This document shows, in pieces, positions 30,229-38,485 of a stretch of DNA of 64,000 bases. A program made the translations under genes and the position numbers. The notes under the pieces are model-generated. The model made no database searches. It saw only the letters and a program-made list of their open reading frames with translations, and had not been told where the DNA came from. Source of the DNA: Pseudomonas muyukensis (GTDB lineage: Bacteria > Pseudomonadota > Gammaproteobacteria > Pseudomonadales > Pseudomonadaceae). The stretch is taken from assembly GCF_019139535.1 (NCBI RefSeq), contig NZ_CP077073.1, positions 1,934,001-1,998,000 on the forward strand, written 5' to 3'. Positions within the stretch are counted from its first letter, which is position 1, and each line of letters starts with the position of its first letter.

Positions 30229-30432
30229 TCAGGCGCCGTGGCACTTCTTGAATTTCTTCTGGCTGCCGCATGGGCAAGGGTCGTTGCGGCCGACGTCCTT
30301 CAGGGCGTTGCGCACCGGCTCCTGGTGGCCGTGGTTGCAGTGCGGGCCGTGCACATGGCCGTGATCATGAGCATGCTGGTGGTCGTGATCGTGGTTGCAG
30401 TCGGGGCCATGGACATGGGGTTGCTGGGTCAT
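30229..30432 (-). CDS. Small His-rich protein with SEC-C zinc motif
   Basis: The protein has 67 residues. The N-terminal half is packed with His, Asp and Cys (repeats of HGPxCNH and DHxH), and the C-terminus is the SEC-C motif [19 protein letters not shown] motifs bind zinc and, in SecA, SecB. The His-rich part suggests metal binding. It is the last gene of a four-gene minus-strand operon, seven bases after the lipoprotein gene. Confidence 0.85.
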   Translation of the reverse strand: MTQQPHVHGPDCNHDHDHQHAHDHGHVHGPHCNHGHQEPVRNALKDVGRNDPCPCGSQKKFKKCHGA

Positions 30433-30439
30433 TGCGCTG

Positions 30440-30916
30440 TTACTCCGGTTGAAGATCGCCGGGGATTATCTCACCCCTTTGCGTCATGTGCAGGTCCCGA
30501 TGCACGATCAGCCCGGTGGCCAGCTCGCCGCGCAGTTGGTACTGCACCGGTTGCCCGCCCTTGAGCAGCTTGGCCAGCGGCTTGAGGTGCTGCCAGAGGT
30601 TGGTGTACGCAGTGATCTTGAAGGTGCGCCTTGCATGGCCGCCGACACTGCGCCAGAGGCTGGCCTGGTCCTCGGCCAGTAACAGGTCGCCGAGCTTGAC
30701 CGAATAGGCCAGGTTGCGGATGAACAGGCGGCCGTCATTGGGATTGTCGACCTGCAAGTGCAGGACGAAGGCTTGCTGGTGCAGGCGCAGCTTGACCGGC
30801 TCGACCTGCAACAGGTGCACCTGCGGCTCGCGCCAGGCAGCGCCGCCCCAGCTGGCGCAGCCCGCCAGCCAGGCCAGGAGCAGGCCGAGGGTGAGCAGGC
30901 GGGCCAGGGCGCGCAT
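30440..30916 (-). CDS. LEA type 2 family lipoprotein
   Basis: The protein has 158 residues. The signal peptide ends in the lipobox WLAGC, so it is likely an outer-membrane or periplasmic lipoprotein. The mature part carries the LEA-2/WHy beta-sandwich with [14 protein letters not shown] and [11 protein letters not shown]. Family members include water-stress proteins; a specific role here is not known. Two bases separate it from the YchJ-type gene. Confidence 0.85.
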   Translation of the reverse strand: MRALARLLTLGLLLAWLAGCASWGGAAWREPQVHLLQVEPVKLRLHQQAFVLHLQVDNPNDGRLFIRNLAYSVKLGDLLLAEDQASLWRSVGGHARRTFKITAYTNLWQHLKPLAKLLKGGQPVQYQLRGELATGLIVHRDLHMTQRGEIIPGDLQPE

Positions 30917-30918
30917 GG

Positions 30919-31395
30919 TCAGCTACCGAGGTAACTGGCGCAGCATTTCTTGAACTTCTGCCCGCTGGCGCAGGGGCAGGGGTCGTTGCGCCCGGCCTTC
31001 AAGGGCACTGTCGGGTCGATGAAGTACCAGCGCCCGGCATGCTGGACGAAGGCCGAACGCTCGCGGTGCTGGTGATCGCCCTGCTGGTCGTGCCAGCGCG
31101 CGGTGAAGGTGACGAAGGCATGTTCGGGCTGGCCGCCGAGCACCTCGGCGCTTTCCACCTCCAGCCCCAGCCAGGTGCTCTGGGCGCTCCAGACGGCAAT
31201 GCCGGCGCGGTCCAGGTCGGCCTGCTGGGCCGGCAGGGTGGTGGCCACCAGGTAGTCCACCAACCCCAGCACGTAGGCGCTGTAGCGCGAGCGCATCAGG
31301 GCCTGGGCGTCCGGCGCCGGGGTGCCACCGTGATAATGCCCGCAGCAGGCGTCGAGCAAGTTGCCACTGCCGCAAGGGCAGACCGAGACACTCAT
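30919..31395 (-). CDS. YchJ family SEC-C protein
   Basis: The protein has 158 residues. An N-terminal SEC-C-like [14 protein letters not shown], a central NTF2-like domain (residues 20-135), and a C-terminal [19 protein letters not shown]. This is the YchJ arrangement. ATG 31395 gives the family start; a longer frame to 31488 is not supported. Function of the family is unknown. Confidence 0.88.
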   Translation of the reverse strand: MSVSVCPCGSGNLLDACCGHYHGGTPAPDAQALMRSRYSAYVLGLVDYLVATTLPAQQADLDRAGIAVWSAQSTWLGLEVESAEVLGGQPEHAFVTFTARWHDQQGDHQHRERSAFVQHAGRWYFIDPTVPLKAGRNDPCPCASGQKFKKCCASYLGS

Positions 31396-31399
31396 TGAA

Positions 31400-31894
31400 T
31401 CACCACCAGTACTTGCCAAAATTTTCCGGGTTGGCCCAGAACCTGGCGTTGAGCCAGTCCGGGACCTGTTTGTAGTCATGCAGATCATAGGTGAACAAGC
31501 TCAACACCTGCTCGTCGCGCTGGAATTTTTCGTTGGCCGAGAGGGCCAGGGCAAAGAAGTCCGTGGCCTGCCAGCCGCAGGCGGCGAGGTCGGCGAGCAC
31601 CGCGACCCGGCTGGCATTGAGGTTGCGGATGCCGCCCAGCAGCTCCAGGCCGGTGCGCTTGGGCAGATGCTCCAGGCAGTCGACCAGCAGCGCCAGGTCG
31701 AAACGCTGGCCGGCCAGCGCCGCAGGCAAGGGCCCGGGCGCGGCCAGTTCGATGTGGCTGTGTGGATGGGCCGCGGCGAAGGCGTCGAGCGCCGGGAAGC
31801 GCGTACCCACCAGCAGCAGGCGGCGCGGCGCGAAGCGCTCGAGCAGGGCGGCCAGGGCCTGCTGGGGTGTGCGTTGGGCGAAAGCGTCGGTCAT
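31400..31894 (-). CDS. DUF6231 family hypothetical protein
   Basis: The protein has 164 residues. The core looks like a short Rossmann/methyltransferase fragment ([30 protein letters not shown]), but without a clear SAM-binding loop GxGxG. The C-terminus is aromatic ([18 protein letters not shown]). First gene of the four-gene operon with YchJ, the LEA-2 lipoprotein and the small SEC-C protein (4, 2 and 7 bp apart). TTG at 31900 is a less likely start than ATG 31894. Confidence 0.78.
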   Translation of the reverse strand: MTDAFAQRTPQQALAALLERFAPRRLLLVGTRFPALDAFAAAHPHSHIELAAPGPLPAALAGQRFDLALLVDCLEHLPKRTGLELLGGIRNLNASRVAVLADLAACGWQATDFFALALSANEKFQRDEQVLSLFTYDLHDYKQVPDWLNARFWANPENFGKYWW

Positions 31895-32054
31895 TGCCAA
31901 TCCTCGTTCAGGTCGCTCAAGACTAACGGTCCTCGCCGTGTGGGCAAAGAGGCGGCATGCCGCGTCGTGGCTTATTGCTGGCAGAGCGGGAATTGGCGGT
32001 CTTTACTCCCAGAGCATCGGTTTTGCACCGATTCCCCCTAGGAGAAGCAACAAG

Positions 32055-32747
32055 ATGAGCATAGTACGCACAGCGGTACCCCTGGTTCTGCTCACCAGTG
32101 TGTTGACTGGTTGTGCAGGTTTGCAGAAAACCGACTGGCCGAAGTGTGCTGCCGTCGGGGGTGTGGGCGGCGCGGCCCTGGGCGCGATCGAGAGTTCCAG
32201 CTGGGCCGGCTGGGGCGCCCTGCTCGGTGGCGGCCTGGCGGCTGGCTACTGCTGGGCCCATGGCGATGGCGACGAAGACGGCGATGGCGTGCCGGACAGC
32301 CGCGACAAGTGCCCGGGCACGCCGCGCGGGGTGCAGGTCGACGCCAACGGTTGCCCGCCTGCGCCTGCGCCGGTGGTCGAGGAAGTCGTGGTGCAGAAGG
32401 AAGAAGTCATCGTCATTCGCGATGTGCGCTTCGAGTTCGACTCGGCGCGCCTGACCGCCACCGACAAGGAGCGCCTCAACACCGTCGCCACGCGCCTCAA
32501 GCAGGAAGCCCCCGGCGCCCGCCTGAGCGTCAGTGGCCATACCGACAGCGTCGGCTCCGATAGCTACAACCAGAAGCTCTCCGAGCGTCGCGCCCAGTCG
32601 GTGACCAGCTACCTGGTGGAAAGCGGTGTGCCGCGTGCCAGCTTCGTTTCGGTGGTGGGTGCCGGCGAGACCCAGCCGGTGGCCGACAACGCCACGGCCG
32701 ATGGCCGCGCGATGAACCGCCGCACCGAGATCAAGATCCAGCGTTGA
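32055..32747 (+). CDS. OmpA-family lipoprotein with glycine zipper
   Basis: The protein has 230 residues. A lipobox SVLTGC ends the signal peptide. A Gly-rich hydrophobic zipper follows (AAVGGVGGAALGAIES), then an Asp-rich calcium-type loop (GDGDEDGDGVPDSRDKCPGT), and a C-terminal OmpA peptidoglycan-binding domain with GHTDSVGSDSYNQKLSERRA. It should anchor the outer membrane to peptidoglycan. The next gene is a paralogue, suggesting tandem duplication. Confidence 0.9.
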   Translation: MSIVRTAVPLVLLTSVLTGCAGLQKTDWPKCAAVGGVGGAALGAIESSSWAGWGALLGGGLAAGYCWAHGDGDEDGDGVPDSRDKCPGTPRGVQVDANGCPPAPAPVVEEVVVQKEEVIVIRDVRFEFDSARLTATDKERLNTVATRLKQEAPGARLSVSGHTDSVGSDSYNQKLSERRAQSVTSYLVESGVPRASFVSVVGAGETQPVADNATADGRAMNRRTEIKIQR

Positions 32748-32836
32748 TGGCGTAGCGCCTGTACCTTGAGAAGTGGCGCGGGCGCGTCTTTACTCCTGTG
32801 TGACCGGTAGCGGCCGGTGACACAGGAGCATTCACC

Positions 32837-33556
32837 ATGCGTGTTTTGTCGAAGGCGGCACTGCCGCTGGTAGTGGCCACCAGCCTGCTGGCAGGTTGCG
32901 CCACCCACAGCGACGGCAGTGCGCCCCTCAATCAAAGGACCTGGCCCATCTGCAGCCTGCTGGGCGGGCTGGTCGGTGGTGGCCTGGGCGCCATCGAGAG
33001 TTCCAGTTGGGCGGCCGGCGCCGGTGTTGCCGGGGCCATTGCCGGTGGTTTGATCTGTTATGCCCAGGACGGCGACGAGGATGGTGATGGGGTCTTCGAC
33101 CGCCGCGACCGCTGCCCGGACACACCGGCGGGGACGCAGGTCGATCACATGGGCTGCCCGTTGCCGCAGTACCCTGCATCGGCGCCGGCCCCGACGCCTG
33201 TGGCGACACCTGAAGTGATCACCCTGGACGATCAGGGCCAGGTGCTGTTCGCCTTCGATTCCGCCGAGCTCACCGGTGGCGCCCAGCAGCGGCTGCACAG
33301 CCTGTTGCCCAAGCTCAACGATCCCAGCGTGACCCGTGTCAAGGTGGTCGGGCACACCGACAGCGTAGGCTCGGACAGCTACAACCAGAAACTGTCCGAG
33401 CGGCGTGCCAGCAGTGTGGCCGAATACCTGATCAGCCAGGGCCTGGCGCCGACCAAGGTGACCAGCCAGGGACGTGGCGAGGCGGAGCCGGTGGCCGACA
33501 ACGACACCGACGAAGGCCGCGGGCACAACCGACGGGTGGAATTGCACCTGAACTGA
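32837..33556 (+). CDS. OmpA-family lipoprotein, paralogue of the upstream gene
   Basis: The protein has 239 residues with the same order: lipobox SLLAGC, zipper (LLGGLVGGGLGAIESSSW), Asp-rich loop (DGDEDGDGVFDRRDRCPDT) and OmpA domain sharing GHTDSVGSDSYNQKLSERRA with its neighbour. A GGAG-type ribosome site precedes ATG 32837. The 89-bp gap from the first copy leaves room for its own promoter. Confidence 0.9.
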   Translation: MRVLSKAALPLVVATSLLAGCATHSDGSAPLNQRTWPICSLLGGLVGGGLGAIESSSWAAGAGVAGAIAGGLICYAQDGDEDGDGVFDRRDRCPDTPAGTQVDHMGCPLPQYPASAPAPTPVATPEVITLDDQGQVLFAFDSAELTGGAQQRLHSLLPKLNDPSVTRVKVVGHTDSVGSDSYNQKLSERRASSVAEYLISQGLAPTKVTSQGRGEAEPVADNDTDEGRGHNRRVELHLN

Positions 33557-33655
33557 CCCCTCTGGCGCGCGCCCCAGCTGTAGGGTTACTGTTGTCGGCA
33601 CGGCCCGCTCGAACGGGCCGCGCCGACATAACAACAATTCTTTGGGGGCGGGGCT

Positions 33656-33931
33656 ATGAAGTTCATCCTGGGCCTGGGCAAGGCCCTGACGGTGGTGTTC
33701 TGGTGGGTGGTGCTGGTCAATCTGTTCATGCCGCAGCCCTTGCCGTTCAACCTGCTGATCAACGCCGCGGGCGTTTTCCTGCTCGGCTTGCATGCGCTCG
33801 AGGTGCTGTTTTTCAATGGCAGCCTGCGTGGGCGCAGCCATCGCTGGTTCGATCGGTTGCAGATCTTGCTGACCGGCATTTTCCACGTCATGTCCATCCC
33901 ACGGCCGCAGGAGGCGCCGAGCCATGCGTAA
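33656..33931 (+). CDS. DUF1145 family small membrane protein
   Basis: The protein has 91 residues with two to three membrane spans (residues 8-24, 30-50 and near 70) and the segment GLHALEVLFF. It is a small inner-membrane protein of unknown role. A strong GGGGGCGGGGC stretch precedes the ATG. Its stop overlaps the start of the collagen-like gene by 8 bp. Confidence 0.85.
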   Translation: MKFILGLGKALTVVFWWVVLVNLFMPQPLPFNLLINAAGVFLLGLHALEVLFFNGSLRGRSHRWFDRLQILLTGIFHVMSIPRPQEAPSHA

Positions 33932-34682
33932 ATTGATGTTGTTGGCCGCATTGGCCACCCCGCTGGCCCAGGCCGAGAGCCTTGAAGTTGCCGCCCATTC
34001 GATGCTGCGCCTGCCCAACAAGTCGGCCAGCGTGCACCTGGAGCAGTTGCGGGTGGCCGATTCGGCGACCTTGCTGTTGCCGGCCAGCCTGACTGAATTG
34101 AAGATCGACCGGCTCGAACTGGGGCGTGATGCGCGCATTGCCATTGCCCCGGCCGAGCATGAGCTGAATATCGTGGCGGCGCATGCGGCGTTGGCCGAGG
34201 GCAGCGAGTTCAGCGCGCCGGGAGCGCCGGGCAGCTACGAGCGCGCGGCGCGGCCGGGGCGCAATCTGGATCTGCGCCTGGAGGCGCTGGAGGCTGAGCG
34301 GGTGGCCATCGATGCCCGGGGCGGGGCGGGAGCGCCTGGGTATTTCGGGCTCGATGGCGCCAATGGCACGCCGGGTGGTTGTACCTGGGGTCAGGCTAGC
34401 CGGGGGGCCAATGGTGATGATGGGGGCAATGGCCATGATGGCGCTGCGGGTGGGCGGATTCGCTTGAGCGTGCCTGAGGGGTTCGCCCGGGAGCGGATCG
34501 TGGTACGGCTTGATGGCGGTGCGCCGGGTAAGCCGGGGGCTGCGGGCAAGGCGGGGCGGGGTGGGGCCAGCAAGGGGTGTCTGGTCTATAGCACCGATGC
34601 GGGGGCCAATGGGCGGCCTGGGCAGGCCGGGCAGCCTGGGTTGGCTGGGGCTTCCGGGGAGTTGATTCTGCAGCGGCTTTGA
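33924..34682 (+). CDS. Secreted collagen-like Gly-rich protein
   Basis: Not recognised beyond composition. The protein has 252 residues. The signal peptide ends in LAQAES near residue 19. An N-terminal beta-rich part of about 100 residues (LEQLRVADSATLLLPAS) is followed by a Gly-rich region with GxP/GxxG collagen-like patches (GAPGSY, GAGAPGYFGLDGANGTPGG, GAPGKPGAAGKAG, GRPGQAGQPG). Two Cys (GGCTW, KGCLVY) could form a disulfide. Likely extracellular or periplasmic. Start overlaps the DUF1145 gene, so it is coupled to it. Confidence 0.75.
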   Translation: MRKLMLLAALATPLAQAESLEVAAHSMLRLPNKSASVHLEQLRVADSATLLLPASLTELKIDRLELGRDARIAIAPAEHELNIVAAHAALAEGSEFSAPGAPGSYERAARPGRNLDLRLEALEAERVAIDARGGAGAPGYFGLDGANGTPGGCTWGQASRGANGDDGGNGHDGAAGGRIRLSVPEGFARERIVVRLDGGAPGKPGAAGKAGRGGASKGCLVYSTDAGANGRPGQAGQPGLAGASGELILQRL

Positions 34683-34696
34683 GTGGGTTTGAATAG

Positions 34697-34765
34697 GGTT
34701 GTTTGGTTGTTTGGTTGTTTGGTTGTTTGGTTGTTTGGTTGTTTGGTTGTTGGTTGTTGGTTGTT
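34697..34765. repeat. Octamer and heptamer tandem repeat
   Basis: Six exact copies of GGTTGTTT (34697-34744) run into three copies of GGTTGTT (34745-34765). The tract starts 15 bp after the collagen-like stop codon and is G/T-only on this strand. Confidence 0.95.
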
Positions 34766-34802
34766 GGTTGGTTTTGGTAGTTGTATACGCATTCATTTGT
34801 GA

Positions 34803-35060
34803 TGGCGACGCATAGTCACCTTTCCGCCCTTACGGCGGGTAACTTTTTGAAGGATCAAAAAGTCACCAAAAAATCCTCGCTCCATTCATCCGGCCCCTCC
34901 GCTCCGCTCCGGGGTTCCCTCACTCCGGCCTTGCTCCCGGGAGGACCGCGCTGTAGGGCCCATCCTGGGCCCCAGCGCTTGACGGGCATCCATGCCCGTC
35001 ACCTCCCTACGCAAGGCCTGCGTTCGGCCTCCTGAAGTCGCGAAGTTACGGGCGGCGCCT
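34803..35060 (+). repeat. Dispersed repeat element, copy 1
   Basis: Contains CCTTACGGCGGGTAAC, TCCATTCATCCGGCCCCT, CTCCGGGGTTCCCTC and CGGCCTCCTGAAGTCGC. A closely similar copy lies in inverted orientation at about 35325-35590. Both copies contain a frame with SSLHSSGP and LRGSL, a type of small frame often annotated in Pseudomonas genomes. Confidence 0.8.
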
Positions 35061-35216
35061 GCACTGACGCAGCTAATCGCTAGTTGAATTAGTGGGAACT
35101 CTGGATCGCATCGCGGGGCAAGCCCGCTTCCACACCAATTCGATAAAGTGACCTAGCGAGGAAGTGGGCCTGCACCACGAAAAAACAACACATGTCCAAC
35201 TAACAAACCAATATCT

Positions 35217-35304
35217 CTGCTCTTGATCTGCTCTTGATCTGCTCTTGATCTGCTCTTGATCTGCTCTTGATCTGCTCTTGATCTGCTCTTGATCTGCTCT
35301 TGAT
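35217..35304. repeat. Tandem array of an 11-bp unit
   Basis: Eight exact copies of CTGCTCTTGAT. Eleven bases is about one DNA helical turn, so the array presents the same face at each repeat. It sits between the two inverted elements. Confidence 0.97.
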
Positions 35305-35324
35305 TTTGCTTCTAAGCGCGCAAT

Positions 35325-35590
35325 GGTCCAGGCGCCGCCAATTGCGACTTCAGGAGGCCGAGTGGAGTTCTTGCGTAGTGGGGCGACGGCCATGGATGGC
35401 CGTCGAGCGCTGCGCCCCAGGATGGGGCGTACAGCGCGGTCCCCACGGGAGCAAGAACGGAGCGAGGGAACCCCGGAGCGTAGCGTAGGGGCCGGATGAA
35501 TGGAGCGAGCGGTTTTTGCCTACTTTTGCCCGCGTGCAAAAGTAGGTCGCCGTAAGGGCGAAAAGGTGACTAAATGTCGACATCATCTAT
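35325..35590 (-). repeat. Dispersed repeat element, inverted copy 2
   Basis: Reading the minus strand gives CGCCCTTACGGCGACC, TCCATTCATCCGGCCCCT, CTCCGGGGTTCCCTC, ATCCTGGGGC and CGGCCTCCTGAAGTCGC in the same order as copy 1 on the plus strand. Edges were set by eye. Confidence 0.8.
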
Positions 35591-35624
35591 GAATGAGCAT
35601 ACAAAAATCAAAACCATCGCTGCC

Positions 35625-35690
35625 GAACCCGAACCCGAACCCGAACCCGAACCCGAACCCGAACCCGAACCCGAACCCGAACCCGAACCC
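35625..35690. repeat. GAACCC hexamer tandem array
   Basis: Eleven exact GAACCC units ending 6 bp from the copD stop codon. On the plus strand one frame reads as Glu-Pro repeats, but no supported gene covers it. Confidence 0.97.
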
Positions 35691-35696
35691 GCCCTC

Positions 35697-36161
35697 TCAA
35701 ACCCAAACCCGAGAACTGGCCACCCCCACCACCAACACCCCAATCAACAAATTAACCCCCACCAACCGCCGAATCCGCCCCAGCACCCCAGCGCCGGCAG
35801 CCCAATCCTCGGCCTGCACCGCCGCCCGCAGCTCGGGCAACAACAACCCCTGAACCCGCATGAACAACGCAAACATGACGATCCCCCCGCCAATCATCAC
35901 CTGCACGTAGCGAGGCGCGGTCTCGAACCCGGCAAAGCGCAGGTGGATCATGCCGACCCCACTGACAGCCAGCACCGCCACCGCCAGCCAGACCCATCTG
36001 AAGAACCGCTGGAAAACCTCCACCCACAAGCGCAGTCGCGCCGGCCCTTCGAGGGCGGCAACCGTGGCCGGGCGCAGCACCAGCCAGGCGAAGAACATCC
36101 CACCGACCCACACCAGGGCGGCCAGGACATGCAAGGTGTAGGGCAGGGCAAAGGCAAGCAT
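35697..36161 (-). CDS. CopD family membrane protein
   Basis: The protein has 154 residues with four hydrophobic spans (near 4-26, 45-67, 78-97 and 130-150). CopD-family segments are LHVLAALVWVGGMFFAWLVLRP and SGVGMIHLRF. The His in the first span and the WVGG motif are typical; copper transport is a family suggestion only. ATG 36161 has GGAG six bases upstream; ATG 36173 is an alternative. Its end abuts the hexamer array, so its 3' untranslated part would contain the repeat. Confidence 0.82.
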   Translation of the reverse strand: MLAFALPYTLHVLAALVWVGGMFFAWLVLRPATVAALEGPARLRLWVEVFQRFFRWVWLAVAVLAVSGVGMIHLRFAGFETAPRYVQVMIGGGIVMFALFMRVQGLLLPELRAAVQAEDWAAGAGVLGRIRRLVGVNLLIGVLVVGVASSRVWV

Positions 36162-36259
36162 CCGGATCTCCATGGGGCACAAAGGGCAATAGCGGGGTAT
36201 GATAGCCGGCCCATGCGAAACACTGAAAATATATCCAGCCCTCCGGGCGCCCGCAGACC

Positions 36260-38404
36260 ATGATCAGCAACGAACTCAAAGCCACCATCCAGGGCGCCTA
36301 TTCGCGTTTCCTCGAAGCCAAAAGCCTCAAGCCACGCTATGGCCAGCGCCTGATGATCGCCGAAGTGGCCAAGGTGCTCGGCGACATCGCCTGCGACGAC
36401 GAAGGCCGCCGTGCGGGCGAGCCCGCCGTGGTGGCGGTCGAGGCCGGCACCGGTACCGGCAAGACCGTCGCCTACAGCCTCGCCGCGATCCCCGCCGCCA
36501 AGGCCGCCGGCAAGCGCCTGGTGATCGCCACCGCCACCGTCGCGCTGCAGGAGCAGATCGTCTTCAAGGACCTGCCCGACCTGATGCGCAACAGCGGGCT
36601 GAACTTCAGCTTCGCCCTGGCCAAGGGGCGTGGCCGCTACCTGTGCCTTTCCAAGCTCGACATCCTGCTGCAGGAAGGCCACGCCCAGTCGGCCACCGCG
36701 CAGCTGTTCGAGGAAGAAGGCTTCCATATCGAAGTCGACGAGCGCAGCCAGAAGCTGTTCAACAGCATGATCGAGAAGCTCGCCGGCAACCGCTGGGACG
36801 GCGACCGCGACAGCTGGTCGGAGGCCATCGAGGACCAGGACTGGGCGCGCCTGACCACCGACCACAGCCAGTGCACCGGCCGTCATTGCCCGAACTTCCA
36901 GCAGTGCGTGTTCTACAAGGCCCGTGAAGGCATGGGCAAGGTCGACGTGATCGTCACCAACCACGACATGGTCCTGGCCGACCTGGCGCTGGGCGGCGGC
37001 GCGGTGCTGCCCGACCCGCGCGAAACCATGTACGTGTTCGACGAAGGCCACCACCTGCCGGACAAAGCCATTGGCCACTTCGCCCATTACTCGCGCCTGC
37101 GCTCCACCGCCGACTGGCTGGAGCAGACCGCCAAGAACCTGACCAAGCTGCTGGCCCAGCACCCGCTGCCGGGCGACCTGGGCAAGTACATCGAGCAGGT
37201 GCCGGAGCTGGCCCGCGAGGTGCGTACCCAGCAGCAGTTCATGTTCACCCTGTGCGAGCAGGTCGCCGACTTCCGCGTCGGCGAGGACATGGAAGGCCGC
37301 GACCGCCCGCGCTACCGTTTCGAAGGCGGCGTGGTGCCCGAGCAGATCCGCGAAGTCGGCATCGAACTCAAGAAGGGCTTCGCCCGCCTCAACGACCTGT
37401 TTACCCGCCTGGCCGACCTGCTCAAGGAAGGCATGGACGGCGAGAACAACATCGGTATCGCCAGCCACCAGGCCGAGGAGTGGTACCCGCTGTTCGGCAG
37501 CCTGGTGACCCGTGCCCAGGGCAACTGGGAGCTGTGGACCGCCTTCACCGCCGAAGACCCCGAGGACAACCCGCCCATGGCGCGCTGGCTGACCCTGGCC
37601 GAGAGCGGCGCGCTGTTCGACATCGAGGTCAACGCCAGCCCCATCCTGGCCGCCGAGATGCTGCGCAAGAGCCTGTGGAACGTCGCCCATGGTGCCTTGG
37701 TGACCTCGGCGACCTTGACCGCGCTGGGCAAGTTCGACCGCTTCCGCATGCGCTCGGGGCTGCCCCGCGATGCCGTGCAGTGCGTGGTCCCCAGCCCGTT
37801 CGTGCACGGCGACGCCGGCCTGCTGCGGGTGCCCGACCTGGGCGCCGACCCGCGTGATGCCGCCGCCCACACCGCGGCGATCATCCGCGCGCTGCCAGCC
37901 ATCGTCGAGGACGCCCGTGGCGCATTGGTGCTGTTCTCTTCGCGCAAGCAGATGCAAGACGTATTCGACGGCCTGGACCGCGACTGGCGCAAGCTGGTGC
38001 TGATCCAGGGCAACCTGTCCAAGCAGGAGACCCTCAACAAGCACAAGGCGCGGGTCGATGATGGCCAGCACAGCGTGCTGTTCGGCCTGGCCAGCTTCGC
38101 CGAAGGCGTCGACTTGCCGGGCGCCTACTGCGAGCACGTGGTGATCGCCAAGATCCCCTTCGCCGTGCCGGACGACCCGGTCGAGGCGGCCCTGGCCGAG
38201 TGGATCGAGGCCCGCGGCGGCAATCCGTTCATGGAAATCGCCGTGCCCGACGCCTCGCTGCGCCTGATCCAGGCCTGCGGTCGGCTGTTGCGTACCGAAC
38301 AGGACCGCGGGGTGATCACCTTGCTCGACCGCCGCCTGGTCACCCAACGCTACGGCAAGGCTATCCTCAATGCACTGCCGCCCTTCCGACGGGAAATCGG
38401 CTGA
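36260..38404 (+). CDS. dinG: ATP-dependent DNA helicase DinG
   Basis: Superfamily 2, 5'-3' iron-sulfur helicase that clears R-loops and stalled replication structures. The protein has 714 residues. Walker A is GTGTGKT at 63-69. The [4Fe-4S] cysteines lie around CTGRHCPNFQQCVF (residues 212-225) with an upstream Cys in GRGRYLCLSK. The Walker B box is VFDEGHHLPDKA, and the C-terminal helicase motif VI is QACGRLLRTEQDRG. Divergent from copD. Confidence 0.95.
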   Translation: MISNELKATIQGAYSRFLEAKSLKPRYGQRLMIAEVAKVLGDIACDDEGRRAGEPAVVAVEAGTGTGKTVAYSLAAIPAAKAAGKRLVIATATVALQEQIVFKDLPDLMRNSGLNFSFALAKGRGRYLCLSKLDILLQEGHAQSATAQLFEEEGFHIEVDERSQKLFNSMIEKLAGNRWDGDRDSWSEAIEDQDWARLTTDHSQCTGRHCPNFQQCVFYKAREGMGKVDVIVTNHDMVLADLALGGGAVLPDPRETMYVFDEGHHLPDKAIGHFAHYSRLRSTADWLEQTAKNLTKLLAQHPLPGDLGKYIEQVPELAREVRTQQQFMFTLCEQVADFRVGEDMEGRDRPRYRFEGGVVPEQIREVGIELKKGFARLNDLFTRLADLLKEGMDGENNIGIASHQAEEWYPLFGSLVTRAQGNWELWTAFTAEDPEDNPPMARWLTLAESGALFDIEVNASPILAAEMLRKSLWNVAHGALVTSATLTALGKFDRFRMRSGLPRDAVQCVVPSPFVHGDAGLLRVPDLGADPRDAAAHTAAIIRALPAIVEDARGALVLFSSRKQMQDVFDGLDRDWRKLVLIQGNLSKQETLNKHKARVDDGQHSVLFGLASFAEGVDLPGAYCEHVVIAKIPFAVPDDPVEAALAEWIEARGGNPFMEIAVPDASLRLIQACGRLLRTEQDRGVITLLDRRLVTQRYGKAILNALPPFRREIG

Positions 38405-38485
38405 CCGCCAGAGCAAGACGCGCCATCCGTTGTCCATTACTCGATCTGGAGCCCGTGACGGGCTCTGAAGGAGAGCCACCGCCCT

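Larger units (their letters stand above)
34683..35696. other. Repeat-rich non-coding kilobase
   Basis: About 1 kb between the collagen-like gene and copD with no convincing gene. It contains the octamer tract, a first repeat element (about 34803-35060), a REP-like GGGGCAAGCCCGC hairpin near 35115, an 11-mer tandem array (35217-35304), the inverted partner element (about 35325-35590) and a GAACCC array (35625-35690). The open frames here are carried by the repeats themselves. Confidence 0.8.

Noticed and set aside
34781..35035. Small protein gene in the dispersed repeat element
   Set aside because: The frame is similar in the inverted copy, but no ribosome site is visible and the likeness follows from DNA similarity. 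Kept as a repeat, not as a gene.
35217..35304. CRISPR array
   Set aside because: The 11-mer copies are contiguous with no spacers, and no cas genes are near.
35574..35853. Plus-strand frames encoding Glu-Pro or Asn-Pro repeats
   Set aside because: They are created by the GAACCC array; all three frames stay open, there is no ribosome site, and they run into copD antisense.
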